From Dactylorhiza incarnata (lineage: Eukaryota; Streptophyta; Magnoliopsida; Asparagales; Orchidaceae): DNA of 64,000 bases. The notes beneath the pieces are model-generated. The model was given only the letters and a program-made list of their open reading frames with translations. It was not told where the DNA came from and ran no database searches. Below, piece after piece: positions 23,201 through 31,764 of the stretch; positions within the stretch are counted from its first letter, which is position 1, and every line of letters starts with the position of its first letter. Location of the stretch: assembly GCA_033032865.1 (NCBI GenBank), contig JAWHQI010000257.1, forward strand, positions 2,837,001 through 2,901,000. Reading direction: 5' to 3'. Both the position numbers and the translations under genes were made by a program.

Positions 23201-25963
23201 AATGCTTCAGCAATAATTTTATCTACCCGTAAAATGCCAAGACCACTTAAATCTATTTTCAACTATCATTCCTTCAAAAGATGCAAATCCAATTTTTCAA
23301 CTAATATAACCGTCCATTAATTTACCATTCCGAGCTTTTTCACACATCCATACACATTCTCATCTCGGCCAGAAGTAAATCAAATATCAAAGCATTTTTT
23401 TTACAATCTAACACTCGAATTCATACGAGATTGCCGACCACATTGCAATTTTATAAATTATCTTTTAAATTTCCAATATATCTTCATATCACATATTCCT
23501 CAAGCATTTCTCCATTCTTATATATTTACTCAAAGCAATAGAAGTTGCATCATCATTTATACAATCATTGTACTATATGATAATTAAAAGATATATAAAC
23601 ATATCACATGTAAGTGTCACTTCATCATCTAATAACTAAATTTTACCTTTTAAATTACCATTGTCTTTCACTGCATATTCATTCCTTGGGCACTTCTCAG
23701 TTCTTATAAAGCTTAACTTTAACACTAAAATTTATATCCTTACCCAGATTATAATTCTCTAAGTAAAAATGAAAATATACATAAAAATATCACGTCTAAT
23801 TGTCATTTCATCTTCCAGTAAAGTTGATTGATAATTGTCAACATCATATGCACTCTCTCTTTCTTCCGCTAATTCTAAACTCTTCATCTTTAAACACTTT
23901 CTTCATTTTTGTAACTTTTCACTTATCTCAGATTCTCAATACATGTATCATCAATTATAAATATGTCATCAGCAAAAAATATACTTCAAGGCATTTCACT
24001 TTAAATACCTTCTGGAAGTATCTCCATAACAAATATTATTCAATATCTCATCATACATATCTTTAGTAATTTTAACATACCTTCACCACATTCATTTATT
24101 TCTTAAAGTATGTAAAATCATGTCCCATGATTCATATGAAGATCCCACCACATGCTTCAGCATAAGGTCTTTCAGGCAAGCAACTAAAATGTTTAACAAA
24201 ACTGAATTACTTAATTAGACTTAAATATCATTGCAATACCTTCATTTTACTCCAACACATGAAAAGAAAATGCAACATAAAAGTTTTTTCTTAATAATTT
24301 TTGCTGACCAACACTTAAATGTTTACACACAAAATATTAGATATGAGGCCATTCCAAAATTTATTGTCAAATAAACTATAAAAGTAATAACATAGACTCC
24401 GTTTGGCGCGGCGGTGGCGGTCGTGAACGCGGTGGTTATGAACCATCATTCGTGAACCCCCGATCTCACCTAAAGAACTTCATCCACTCATATGTTCAAA
24501 ACTAGTTTTCTTTTCTTGGTGGTGGTTATCACCGTTGTCATGCCAATCATACATTCTATGGCGGTGACGTTTTTGTCCAAACTCACCAGAGCAAAAACAC
24601 CGTGCCAAACGGAGCCATAGTCATATCTCCATGACTCAACCACTAGTTATCAATTATTCTAGTAATTTCATTAAATGAAAAAGAATTCACTATTACTATC
24701 AAACTAATTAATTACAACATAAAAACTAACTATAAATCTTAAAATGTAAAACTAACTTGAATATATATGTGAAATACTGCATTTAAAGATTGAACAAGTA
24801 AATGCTAGTGTTACATTGCCAAATAAAGTTATCTTTGATGACTAATGGTTGATTTCTTTCAAACCACTCAAACAACACAAATAAGATACCATGGGATTAC
24901 AGTAAAACTTATCACATCCGGATAATAGTGTTTGCTCATGTCAGATGTTTAATTTTCATCAAAATTCTAGCTTGATAGAGAACAATTGTTAAACGCTTGT
25001 AAAGAATCACCACGCAAATAATATGTATATAGAAAGAAAATAAATGGCATGATGGAACAAACATTATCTTCTGGTTCTTTCTCTTCTGCCTCGTTCGTTG
25101 CTCCGTCCTTATCCTTGCTTGCATCAGCTCTTTGCCCACCTTCTTGTTCCACTTGCTTCTCTGGAGCCACTGGTTTTTCATCACTTTTTACTGGTTCGTC
25201 AATTTCTCTACAAACCATGAATCCCCCAAAGTCGTCAAAACTTAGCATAACAACAAAGACCCAGAGTTTTTTTCTCAAACAAAAAAATAGAATTATCTTA
25301 ACTGTGCATTGACATCGTCAGCCACTGTACCCCAGTTTCCACGTCCTGCACCTTCTCTTTTCATCTCATATCCACGCCCAGTCCCACTTCTACGCTCGTA
25401 AACTCTTCTTTGGGGACGCTCGGAATCTACTCCACCGTCTGTGTTACCATCAGCAAACCCACCACGCCGGGCACCGCGGAATGGTCCGCGGGGCTGGCCA
25501 TAGCTCCCTCGTTCCACTTCCAGTGGCTTACTAGTATCACCCTCTTCAGGTGCAGAGACACCGCGATAACCACCACCTCCTCCACCACCGCCATATCTGC
25601 TGTTGTTCCCATTTCCAAAATCTCTGCTCTGTCCGATCCCAGCTCCGCGACCACCCGTACCACGCCCAGGCGCTCCTCGGACGGCTGCCCCGCGTCCGTC
25701 GGTCGTGTGGCTCCTGGATTCCCTAACTAAACACACAAATCCAACACATAGGCAGAGGGGGTAATAAGCACGATTCAAATAGAACCTACGAGGTTTTAAA
25801 ACTCACCAGCCTGCGCGGGTGGAAGGGGCTTCGAAGGGAGCTTCGCCGCAGGCGGGGCGGCGGGCTTATCGACAGCAACCTTCTTCTGTTGCGCGGCGAC
25901 CAGCTGAGAAAGGTCCTCATTCTCGTTATCTCCGAGGAGATCGAAGGGGTTCGCCGTCGCCAT
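8068..25963 (-). CDS. RGGA-like: RGG-repeats nuclear RNA-binding protein (SERBP1/HABP4-like), six exons
   Basis: Coding exons in order are 25963-25807, 25726-25303, 25207-25063, 8650-8492, 8406-8347 and 8265-8068, all with GT...AG introns and consistent phase, giving 380 codons ending in TAA. The product is an RNA-binding protein of the plant RGGA/RGGB/RGGC family, related to animal SERBP1/HABP4 and yeast Stm1, found in nucleus and cytoplasm and associated with mRNA and ribosomes. The N terminus [12 protein letters not shown] is the Stm1_N signature (residues 1-60). RGG/GRG clusters fill about 65-185, and a HABP4/PAI-RBP1 region covers about 150-270. The helix [18 protein letters not shown] follows in exon 4, then MSINEFLKP and a C-terminal [10 protein letters not shown] block (330-350). 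Family members are usually 350-380 residues. The frame is intact, so the gene is probably functional. The only oddity is the 16.4-kb third intron. Confidence 0.92.
8347..8406 (-). CDS. RGGA-like: RGG-box gene, exon 5
   Basis: Twenty codons starting [10 protein letters not shown] and ending RAKK. The acceptor is TTTCAG and the donor GTGTGT. The exon is too short for open-frame scans but is fully in phase with its neighbours. Confidence 0.88.
8492..8650 (-). CDS. RGGA-like: RGG-box gene, exon 4
   Basis: The 53 codons start [10 protein letters not shown] and end NDDVFIKL, the conserved charged helix of the HABP4/SERBP1 domain. The acceptor is ATAG before 8650 and the donor GTAAGC after 8492. 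It lies 16.4 kb from exon 3. Confidence 0.9.
8830..9985 (-). mobile_element. Two diverged tandem copies of a LINE-like remnant
   Basis: Copy one (about 8850-9360) and copy two (about 9375-9985) share AGATTTATGAATYCTC-like starts, AAACCATCTRA, and TCAACAACTTCT...CAGATCCATACA words in the same order. The word order resembles, on the minus strand, the reverse transcriptase C-terminal part of plant L1-type LINEs that I know from other genomes. No open frame survives, so the class is tentative. Confidence 0.35.
9986..10581. other. AT-rich intron sequence, nothing recognised
   Basis: No repeat or coding signature seen. Confidence 0.4.
10582..10930. mobile_element. GC-rich foldback element built on GGCGC/GCGCC words
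   Basis: It starts TTATTAAAGGCGC and ends GCGCCTTGATAA, which are inverted copies. Inside are dense GGCGC, GCGCC and CTAGGCGC words and three TTGGGCGCCCAATTCGC-like repeats. Its GC content contrasts sharply with the AT-rich intron. It abuts the left LTR of the decayed Ty3 element. Confidence 0.6.
10935..11705 (-). repeat. Left (3') LTR of the decayed Ty3 element
   Basis: It shares long words with 15480-16150, including TAGGTAACATGATAGTT, GATATCAAATCAAGAGAATA and CTAATTCAACTTGATA. The ends are eroded, so the borders are approximate. Confidence 0.7.
11943..14480 (-). pseudogene. Broken gag-pol remnants of the Ty3 element
   Basis: In minus-strand order there is a gag segment (plus coordinates 14280-14480), a remnant zinc knuckle with CFKC around 14090, RT blocks with YFDDIL at about 12740, a DALSR RNase H motif near 11985, and no integrase. 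Each block sits in a different frame with internal stops. It cannot make a polyprotein. Confidence 0.75.
15480..16150 (-). repeat. Right (5') LTR of the decayed Ty3 element
   Basis: Direct-repeat partner of 10935-11705. The two differ by many substitutions and small indels, which implies an old insertion. Confidence 0.7.
16271..16945. repeat. 338-bp direct tandem duplication
   Basis: AAAGGTATATYTCTCCTC starts at 16271 and again at 16609, and the order of words is kept through TGTTCATGCATGTGGAATG and AGTCTAGCTTGTGCCACA. The two copies are diverged by scattered changes. No coding function is seen. Confidence 0.75.
16946..18046. other. Intron sequence, nothing recognised
   Basis: The open frame at 17344-17706 (plus) resembles no family I know. 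A purine-rich segment begins near 17770. Confidence 0.4.
18055..19369. mobile_element. hAT-like non-autonomous DNA transposon
   Basis: Termini TAGAGCTATCAC and GTGACAACTCTA are imperfect inverted repeats, as in hAT elements. The flanks ATCAGGGC (18047-18054) and GTCAAGGC (19370-19377) are an 8-bp target duplication with two mismatches. Sub-terminal AACCGGAACC/GAACCG words recur at both ends, which is typical of hAT transposase binding regions. No transposase frame is seen in the 1315 bp. A GC-rich segment at 18170-18490 may be captured sequence. Confidence 0.7.
19378..20025. other. Purine-rich intron sequence
   Basis: G/A-rich words (GGGAGG, GTGGAG) dominate to about 19740. No gene seen. Confidence 0.4.
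20026..20659 (-). pseudogene. Fragment of a Ty3/gypsy pol C terminus
   Basis: The minus frame at 20309-20659 contains an integrase C-terminal block of the kind [17 protein letters not shown]...FNKEDLTP. A second minus frame at 20026-20208 ends the polyprotein with [18 protein letters not shown], a chromodomain-like strand. Between them a degenerate GTTGTTGAAGATGGT repeat (about 20240-20440) breaks the frame. No LTR is evident nearby, so this is a stranded fragment. Confidence 0.6.
20660..21639. other. AT-rich intron sequence
   Basis: I see no gene or clear repeat beyond a 30-bp local duplication at about 20690-20740. Confidence 0.4.
21640..22205. repeat. GC-rich minisatellite, 19-bp unit
   Basis: The left half is built of GCCGAATGATGTCGCCC units and the right half of GCCGAGTGTCGCCGCCCAC units, a drift from AATGATG to GAGTGTC along the array. 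The 19-bp period rotates frame, so long open frames appear on both strands in several frames. None is a gene. It sits inside intron 3. Confidence 0.88.
22245..22340. repeat. 48-bp direct duplication
   Basis: The segment from ATACTTGAAYCCACCACA through TCGCTTTACTTTCTAATAAG occurs twice back to back. Confidence 0.7.
22341..24390. other. AT-rich intron DNA, possible old retroelement remnant
   Basis: No open frame is recognisable. Part of 23100-24150 has the feel of a decayed dispersed repeat (for example ATTTTATCTACCCGTAAAATGCC and CATTCCGAGCTTTTTCACAC), but I cannot assign a class. Confidence 0.3.
24396..24615 (-). mobile_element. MITE copy 3 (GGCTCYGTTTGG family), best preserved
   Basis: Ends ACTCCGTTTGGCGCGG and CCGTGCCAAACGGAGC are inverted copies with two mismatches. 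The direct repeat CATAG flanks both sides (24391-24395 and 24616-24620); a 3-bp ATA reading is also possible. Internal words match the copies at 1363 and 3930 in inverse order. It lies in intron 3, about 450 bp from exon 3. Confidence 0.75.
24617..25062. other. Exon-proximal part of intron 3
   Basis: AT-rich, no element recognised. Confidence 0.4.
25063..25207 (-). CDS. RGGA-like: RGG-box gene, exon 3
   Basis: The acceptor TTTGTAG precedes 25207. The exon encodes an acidic, Lys/Glu-rich linker ending EEKEPEDN. The donor GTTTGT after 25063 is weaker than the others but restores phase 0 exactly for exon 4. Confidence 0.82.
25303..25726 (-). CDS. RGGA-like: RGG-box gene, exon 2
   Basis: The acceptor TTTAG precedes 25726. 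The alternative acceptor four bases on (TTAG) would shift the frame away from the Arg-Gly repeats. The exon encodes the glycine/arginine-rich RNA-binding region including a run of eight Gly and [11 protein letters not shown]. The donor GTTAAG follows 25303. Confidence 0.88.
25807..25963 (-). CDS. RGGA-like: RGG-box gene, exon 1 (start codon at 25963)
   Basis: It encodes residues 1-52, the Stm1_N segment beginning [12 protein letters not shown] and running through KPLPPAQA. It ends in phase 1 at a GTGAGT donor (25806-25801). The start is chosen because the family N terminus begins exactly here. Confidence 0.9.
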
Positions 25964-26324
25964 CTTGACGGGTAAGTGGTGGAGCTGGGATCGGAGATAT
26001 TCGGGGTAGTGAAATCAATGGAGGCGAGAAAAAGTCTTTGCCGCTTCAATCGCCATCGGAATCCCTGACGTAGGAAAAGAAAGAAAGCTAGAAGAATGGA
26101 TGAAGTTATACGGCTGGGAGAAGCGGCGGCGGGAGGAGAAAGGATCTTAGAAATAGATAGAACCCTAGAGGAACGGAAGTGTTGCGTACAATTATAATCA
26201 TGCGCTTAGGTCGCAGGATAATGATAGGCAATTGTTAATTGTAATCTGATATTTATTTGTCGCATCATTGTAAGTGGAAATTCGAAAAATTGAAAAAAAA
26301 AATATCTTTAACTTAAAATATTAA
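25964..26324 (-). promoter_or_regulatory. Probable 5' UTR and promoter of the RGG-box gene
   Basis: About 360 bp separate the start codon from the next upstream element, a MITE. On the minus strand the proximal 200 bp are mixed and the distal part is A/T-rich. No TATA box can be singled out with confidence. Confidence 0.35.
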
Positions 26325-26542
26325 GGCTCCCTTTGGGGGCGGGGCTCTGGCGAGGTAGAGAGCGACTTTGGGTTGCGATCGGAGATGGGGAGGCCGGGTT
26401 GGAGACGGTGCGTTTCACCGCATTTTGCAGCTGCTAGCGGGAGCAAACATCGTCGAAGCTCGCTTTCGCCGTTTGTTTTTCTGTCGTGTGGTGGTGGTTG
26501 CCACCGTACCAATGAAGCTCCATCGGCGCGCCAAACTGGCCC
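26325..26542. mobile_element. PIF/Harbinger-like MITE with TAA target duplication
   Basis: This 218-bp element has inverted ends GGCTCCCTTTGGGGGCG and GGCGCGCCAAACTGGCCC (imperfect). TAA flanks it on each side (26322-26324 and 26543-26545), matching the TWA target rule of the superfamily. It truncates the BODYGUARD-like fragment and forms the upstream edge of the RGG gene promoter. Confidence 0.7.
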
Positions 26543-26545
26543 TAA

Positions 26546-27188
26546 ATGCAACCCAAAATCATGTTCACTTGTGGGGTGTACAGCAAGTCCTTTGACTTCG
26601 GGCTTTGACCGAATCCGAGCAAGTCCACCGCCAGAAACTGATACCTCAACCTCGCCTCTATAGAGAAGTTGGGAAATGTTGTCTCTGTCCAGAACGACGA
26701 CGATGATATGATGGTGCAGAGCTTGCAGACGCAATCGGACCATCAGGGAGTCGCGTTGGATATTGTCCCCCCCTATCTTACCATGGAGCTTCTCAACAAT
26801 GGTGGAGTTGATCGTAAATCTGGTGACGTTCGGGTGTCGGCAGGACGACATGAGGCGGCAGATCTCCGTGATGGTCGAGCGGGAGAGCTCGAAAAGAAGC
26901 GGCGGGCAGGAGTAGAGAGTGTCTGAAATGTTCTCGAGGTAAAACTTGCTTGAGCAGAGGGAGACGATCTTGGACCCGTCGCTAGCGGCGTTGTCCAAGA
27001 CAAGAATCTTGTCGTTGTCGGTGATCATTTTCCCACGTCGATGAAGAGTAGTAGCATGGCTTCCATTCCGCCTTGGAAGTGTGATCAAGCAGCTTGAAGA
27101 CCAAGCAGAGCATGACGTCGAGCAGATCGAGCGTCGTGAAGAAGAGGAAGCTCACCACCTCGTTCAACTGCTGCCCCGCCATGGCCAC
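26546..27188 (-). pseudogene. Fragment of a BODYGUARD-like alpha/beta-hydrolase gene
   Basis: The minus strand begins MAMAGQQLNEVVSFLFFTTL, a hydrophobic anchor ending EWKPCYYSSS. After a frameshift near 27030 it continues SKIVSLCSSKFYLENISDTLY and FTINSTIVEKLHGKIG. These match, in order, the N-terminal half of plant BODYGUARD proteins, alpha/beta-hydrolases needed for cuticle formation. Shifted frames then give WSDC-CKLCT, FWTETTFPNFS and FLAVDLLGFGQSPK pieces, with the stretch carrying the oxyanion-side HGF motif deleted. The catalytic Ser region and the C-terminal half are absent. It ends at the MITE. It is a non-functional gene fragment, and the family match is recalled rather than searched. 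Confidence 0.72.
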
Positions 27189-28087
27189 ACGATGCGCAAG
27201 TTTTTGGTTGTGATTAAAAGAAGGCAGCGAGAAAAAAAGATCCGATTTTAAAGATATCTTGGGTGCGGCTAGCTGATTTTGGATTGCGATTAATAATCGT
27301 CATACTTATATTGCATTTACTTACCATATATATTATTTCCAAAACTTGCCACTTCTCAGTTTGTACACACAAGCAGCGGCCCGCGGTCGGATCACGCATG
27401 GGAACCAAGATGGCGGGTAGATAGGGCGGGGGCACTGCTTATGTGCAAGTGGACAATACTTTTGGCATGACGCTTTTTCTCTTCTGTGACTTCTTCAAAA
27501 ACAAAGACCCGGTACAGCCGTTCCCTGTGGGTCTACTGTCGGATGGATGTTACATCGCTCAAGAAGAAGTCATGGAAAAGCAAAAGCTCAGAATCACATC
27601 CTGTTCGCATTCGTTTCAGAATCATTCTATTCTATATACGAGATATGAGATCATAAGATTTTCTTTCTCACCTCAGTTTTGACAAAATTCACTAGTATTC
27701 GTTTAATACAAATATCAGTTTTTCATAGGGTGACAGGACACTTCTCGTTCACAGATTATTTATAAGTGTTTGAGGTTTGGCAAAGCTGGGCGTTGCGAAG
27801 CGCATTCTAGAACAGAGCGCGGAGGCGCGCACTGGAGCGGTCTTGGAATCGGAGAAGGCATGCGGGAAGCGCGTGTCGAGCAGGGCACAGAGGCGCGTAC
27901 TTGAGCAGACTTGGAGCTGGGCACACGTGGAGCGTGTGTTGCTGGAGGAGGAGGATAACTGAGCAGGAAGATGATAGCTGAGTAGAGACATCCCAACTAT
28001 GTGTTAAACTTCTACAACTCTTTGACGGAAAATCTCAAAGCTCTGACTCATCTATGTTTTTCTGTCCCTGCAAATGAAGGCTTGCCG
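27189..28087. other. Intergenic DNA, nothing firmly recognised
   Basis: A GC-rich, gene-like patch at 27775-27965 has open frames on both strands but no family signature. Confidence 0.4.
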
Positions 28088-28105
28088 CCCCCCCCCCCCC
28101 CCCCC
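28088..28105. repeat. Poly-C tract (18 C)
   Basis: Uninterrupted run of C. Its length may be inexact in the assembly. Confidence 0.8.
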
Positions 28106-28266
28106 TATAGTTTTTGGGGTGCACAGGTAATTGTGCTATTCTGGATGCTGAACGGACGAATAGGAACACATGATTTTCAGTCTCCTGGATCACCAATTTC
28201 TGGAATATGATGACCTTGTGGTTGAAACATGAAAACGGGTTCAACTGAGTTCGGACCAAGGGGGTG

Positions 28267-28412
28267 ATCAAAGGTTACTGATTTAATGGTCGACCTATGT
28301 GAGACACGACGAGAAGAGGCTGGAAAGTACAAAAAACATCTCTGAAATGCCTATAAATAAGACTCGTGTGCTGCAGCGAGAAGGTCCCGTCACACACCCG
28401 GAAGTGTATAGG
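28267..28412 (-). repeat. Left part of an older LTR, split by a solo LTR
   Basis: It ends with a GAAGGTCCCGTCACACACCCGGAAG stretch, matching AGGTCTCACCACACACCCG in the LTR at 31332. The sequence resumes after the solo LTR at 30608 with GAACTTCCCCTCCTAAAGCC, which matches the LTR at 31332 just beyond that point. The left border is uncertain. Confidence 0.45.
28408..28412. repeat. Target site duplication ATAGG (left)
   Basis: ATAGG is repeated at 30608-30612 across the solo LTR. Confidence 0.8.
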
Positions 28413-30607
28413 TGTAACACTATGCCAGTACAAACAATATAATAATAGATCCGGCCGGGACCCCACGTCATATTGAACACACTAGCTAGACGTTAATAAG
28501 ATGATACGCAGAAAAGAACTACACGAGAGCATAAACAATGCGTAAGTGGAAGCTTTCATTAAAACAACAATAAGAGATGTTCACCTACTCAGGAATGTCA
28601 CATTAAAGTTATGGCTTTAAGGTCTTACACTCAACAATATAATTAACTCAAAAACATAAATCGGCATGCAGGCCGGCAATACAAGGAAAGCAGTAAAAGT
28701 AGGCTGGCCTTCAAGGGCCAACTCAGCAATGGGTACTTCCCGCTCAGCTCACCAGCACCTGCACCGTCCACAAATAAGAGGTAAACGAGGGTCAGCTATG
28801 AGCTGACCACAAACCGTATAACGATCCCACCCCACCCCCCACTTCCCGACCATTCTAGCCGGCTCAGGGGCGGGGCACCGCTAACCTGCAAGCGAGCCGT
28901 ACATGCAACATGTAATATAACAAAGAAAGTGCATATACTTTACACAAGGTGAGGTTTCAAGTACAATCAATATTATAGGTTGAGCATCAAAGAAAGGGGA
29001 ACCTAGGTATGCACATGATGTTAGTTGGGTTCACCCGGAGGATCCCCGCAACCGCCTAAGCAACCGCATGAGACTAACATAACATCAAATCATCACAACA
29101 CAGATGTGGGCACTCATGACCACACATTTCATGCACACAAGACATGATTCCCAAGTACTCTTTCACGAGCACCAACAACACCCTAAGTAATGCGACCTTA
29201 GGTGGGAAAAGAGCTTTTGGTCAGTCTAGGTGAACACCTTCTGCGACCTCTCCCATGATCGCACGACGTACAAGAGGTTGGGACCTCTCATCGATCTGCA
29301 TGAAAACTGGTTCGATTCAGCTTTGCTCGTGCTCTAGTCGTCGTGATCCAACTGCACGATGCAGATACGGCTTCGCCTCAGCCCATAAGGGTTTAACGCA
29401 TATAAGTGCTACTCAAAAGGGAAGCTACGCACTTAATCCTTACAAGAGGACATAGGCTTCGCAAATACAACCAACGAAGGAGGTCCAAGACAACTCTACT
29501 TCAAAATTCGTGGTGAAAGTTTGCATTCAACCACATCATGGAGCTTCTGTTAGGCTCTCCACAAGACACCTAAAACCCAAGTCCCGCATTCATAATGACA
29601 TATCTCACAGAGTCATTCCCCGTCACGCATTTTAGGCTTAACCTAAATGCACATCACAATCAAGCATCACCGATCCGGGTTAACGACCACGGGTAGGCTT
29701 CACACAAAATGCTTAAATCCGTACAATTATCAGATTTCTACATGTAATAAATGTCGGGGACGAACACAATCGACCCCGAGTTCCGAAGAACTACAGGGAG
29801 TCCTACACTTCACTAATTAGTGAGAGACAACCCTATACAAGCATAGAAAAGAAATGAAAGGACCAAAACACGTCATAAGACTGAGAGGAAAGATCATTAC
29901 CCATGTCAGCCTCTTTGGCGCCATAATTCCGAGATTTCAATCGGATGGAAAGAACCGCATCAGGTTGCTCTCCGTGGATTTGAAATCGGTTTGCAATTCG
30001 GAGCTTCAGAGCTCCGTCAATAGCAGAAAGAGTCTCATTCTTCCTCCTTGTCTTTCCTTTTTCTCAAGCTTGGAGAGAGAAAAGACTTATGAAAATGAGG
30101 ATAAACTTCCTCTGCTCTTGCCCTAATAGTTTCTGGAACATCTCCCAATTGTTTGATCAAAAGTCTTAAAGATTTGTCTGCCACGATCATTGTTTCGCAG
30201 ATCTGGTCTGTCAGCTATATCCCGACGGTAGCGCTACCACGTCGCGCTAGCAATTGATCTTAACCTTCAACGTTCCGTCTCGTTCTCTCGACGATATTGC
30301 CTCATATCGTCTTAAAGACCTATCACTGACGGTATCGCTACCGCACCGCGCTAGTGTCTAGTCAATTTCTTCTCGACAACACCTTCTCGACGACACCTTC
30401 TCGATGACACAGTGAAGCTTCCCGATGATATAGCTACCGTCAGCGGTAGCACCTACCATCCGGTGTTAGCGTCTCGACGATACGAGCCTCTCTAGTCGAT
30501 ATAGGGCTCATCTAAATGACATAGCTACCATTAGCGGTAGTACTTACCATTGGGCATTGGCTATAGAGAGCTTGCCTTCACAGCATTGTGAAAACTGGGG
30601 TGTTACA
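28413..30607 (-). mobile_element. Solo LTR, 2195 bp, TGTAACA...TGTTACA
   Basis: Perfect TGTAACA/TGTTACA ends and a perfect 5-bp duplication ATAGG define a single LTR insertion with no internal region, the product of LTR-LTR recombination. The orientation is judged minus because its order mirrors the plus-oriented chromovirus LTR. The LTR start at 30607 is followed inward by hairpin-type motifs (GGTAGCGCTACC at 30227-30238, GGTATCGCTACC at 30331-30342, GCTACC...GGTAGC pairs at 30433-30449 and 30533-30550), then a GAGAGAAAAG-rich leader-like segment near 30060. It splits an older LTR. Confidence 0.8.
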
Positions 30608-30890
30608 ATAGGAACTTCCCCTCCTAAAGCCAATATTGAGCTCAGCACAAGAGAGGCGGACACTAAACTCGCCCACCATAGGGGAGAGGTGTCTTCCACT
30701 TGTGTCTTGGGGTCCTATTTATAGTCTAATCCAAAAAAGAGGGGATGGTCTGCGAATAGCTGCTCCCGCCTTTTGAAATGGGCTGCATATAGTTGCTCCC
30801 GCCTTTTGAGATGGACTGTGAATAGATGTTTCCGTCTTTTGACGGAGTGGTCTTCAAACAGCCGCCATTGGACGAAGTGAAAATCTGTAC
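30608..30890 (-). repeat. Right part of the older LTR
   Basis: It continues the sequence interrupted at 28412 and is diverged from the LTR at 31332 (shared TCCTATTTATAG, AGCCAATRYTGAGC). It ends in a three-fold CTGCTCCCGCCTTTTGA-type repeat. Confidence 0.5.
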
Positions 30891-30892
30891 TC

Positions 30893-31331
30893 GCCCTACC
30901 TATGCAAGATCTTCTGAACTCGCCCTACCTGGGCAAGGTCTCATGAACTCACCCCATCTGGGCAAGGTCTCGTGAACTCGCCCTACCTGGATAGGGTCTG
31001 CAGAACTCGCCCCACCTAGGCACGGTCTTCTGAACTCGCCCCACCTGAGGAAGGTCTCTTGAACTCGCCCCACCTATGCAGGGTCTTCTGAACTCGCCCC
31101 ACCTGGGGAAGGTCTCCTGAACTCGGCCCACGTGGGCACGGTCTCCTGAACTCGCCCCACCTGGGCACGGTCTCCTGAACTCTCCCCACCTTGGCAAGGT
31201 TTCCTGAACTCGCTCCACCTGGGCACGGTCTCCTGAACTCGCTCCACCTGGTCACGGTCTCCTGAACTCGCCCCACCTGGGCAAGGTCTCCTAAACTCGC
31301 CCCACCTAAGAAAGCTCTCCTGAACTCGCCC
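30893..31331. repeat. 29-bp minisatellite, about 15 copies
   Basis: The unit reads TGAACTCGCCCCACCTGGGC followed by ACGGTCTCC. Because 29 is not a multiple of 3, all three minus frames stay open and read as 29-residue repeats. It is not a gene. Confidence 0.9.
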
Positions 31332-31747
31332 TGTTGAAACCAATACTTGGTCTCTTGTGGAATTCGGAGTCCCCAAAAAATGGGGTGACCTCACACTTAC
31401 TTCTCTCAAGGGAGAGCACTATGCTGAAGACTTATAAGGAACTAGGAATAAGACCGAGGGCTCAGCGAGGAGGTCTCACCACACACCCGAAAGATCTTAG
31501 AGCGCTTCCCCTCCCAAGCCAATGCTGAGCTTGGGGCACCTTTGGAGGCACTCTTCCTTCCACCAAAGAAACCTGGGGGAGAGTAGCCCAAAGAGAGTGA
31601 TGCCCCAAAAGGTGCCCCCTTGGTCATATTTATAGATTCCTGAGCCTGGTCTGCCAATAGCCAGATTCTGGCCTTAGAGATTACGAAAATACCCCCAGGT
31701 TTGACCTGCCAACAGCCAAATCCCGTTGTTCCGAGACGCTAAACGTA
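31332..31747 (-). repeat. 3' LTR of the gag-only element
   Basis: It runs from TGTTGAAACC to GACGCTAAACGTA. It is closely similar to 35797-36112 plus 38913-39011, with scattered substitutions only. It contains ATTTATAG and the CTCTCAAGGGAGAG inverted repeat. Confidence 0.8.
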
Positions 31748-31764
31748 GATGCCCTCTAGGGCTG

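Larger units (their letters stand above)
8651..25062 (-). other. Intron 3 of the RGG-box gene, 16,412 bp, loaded with transposable elements
   Basis: It is bounded by the donor GTTTGT next to 25063 and the acceptor ATAG next to 8650. Inside are a duplicated LINE-like remnant, a foldback element, a decayed Ty3/gypsy element with paired LTRs, a 338-bp tandem duplication, a hAT-like element, a Ty3 pol fragment, a 19-bp minisatellite and a MITE. The other four introns are 80-96 bp. Confidence 0.85.

Noticed and set aside
25721..25730. Alternative exon 2 acceptor TTAG four bases further on
   Set aside because: It would put the Arg-Gly repeat region out of frame; the upstream TTTAG keeps the family sequence and joins phase 1 correctly.
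28088..28105. Homopolymer C run, and G run at 46683-46701, as functional G-quadruplex sites
   Set aside because: Single uninterrupted runs are prone to assembly error, and no supporting context is seen.
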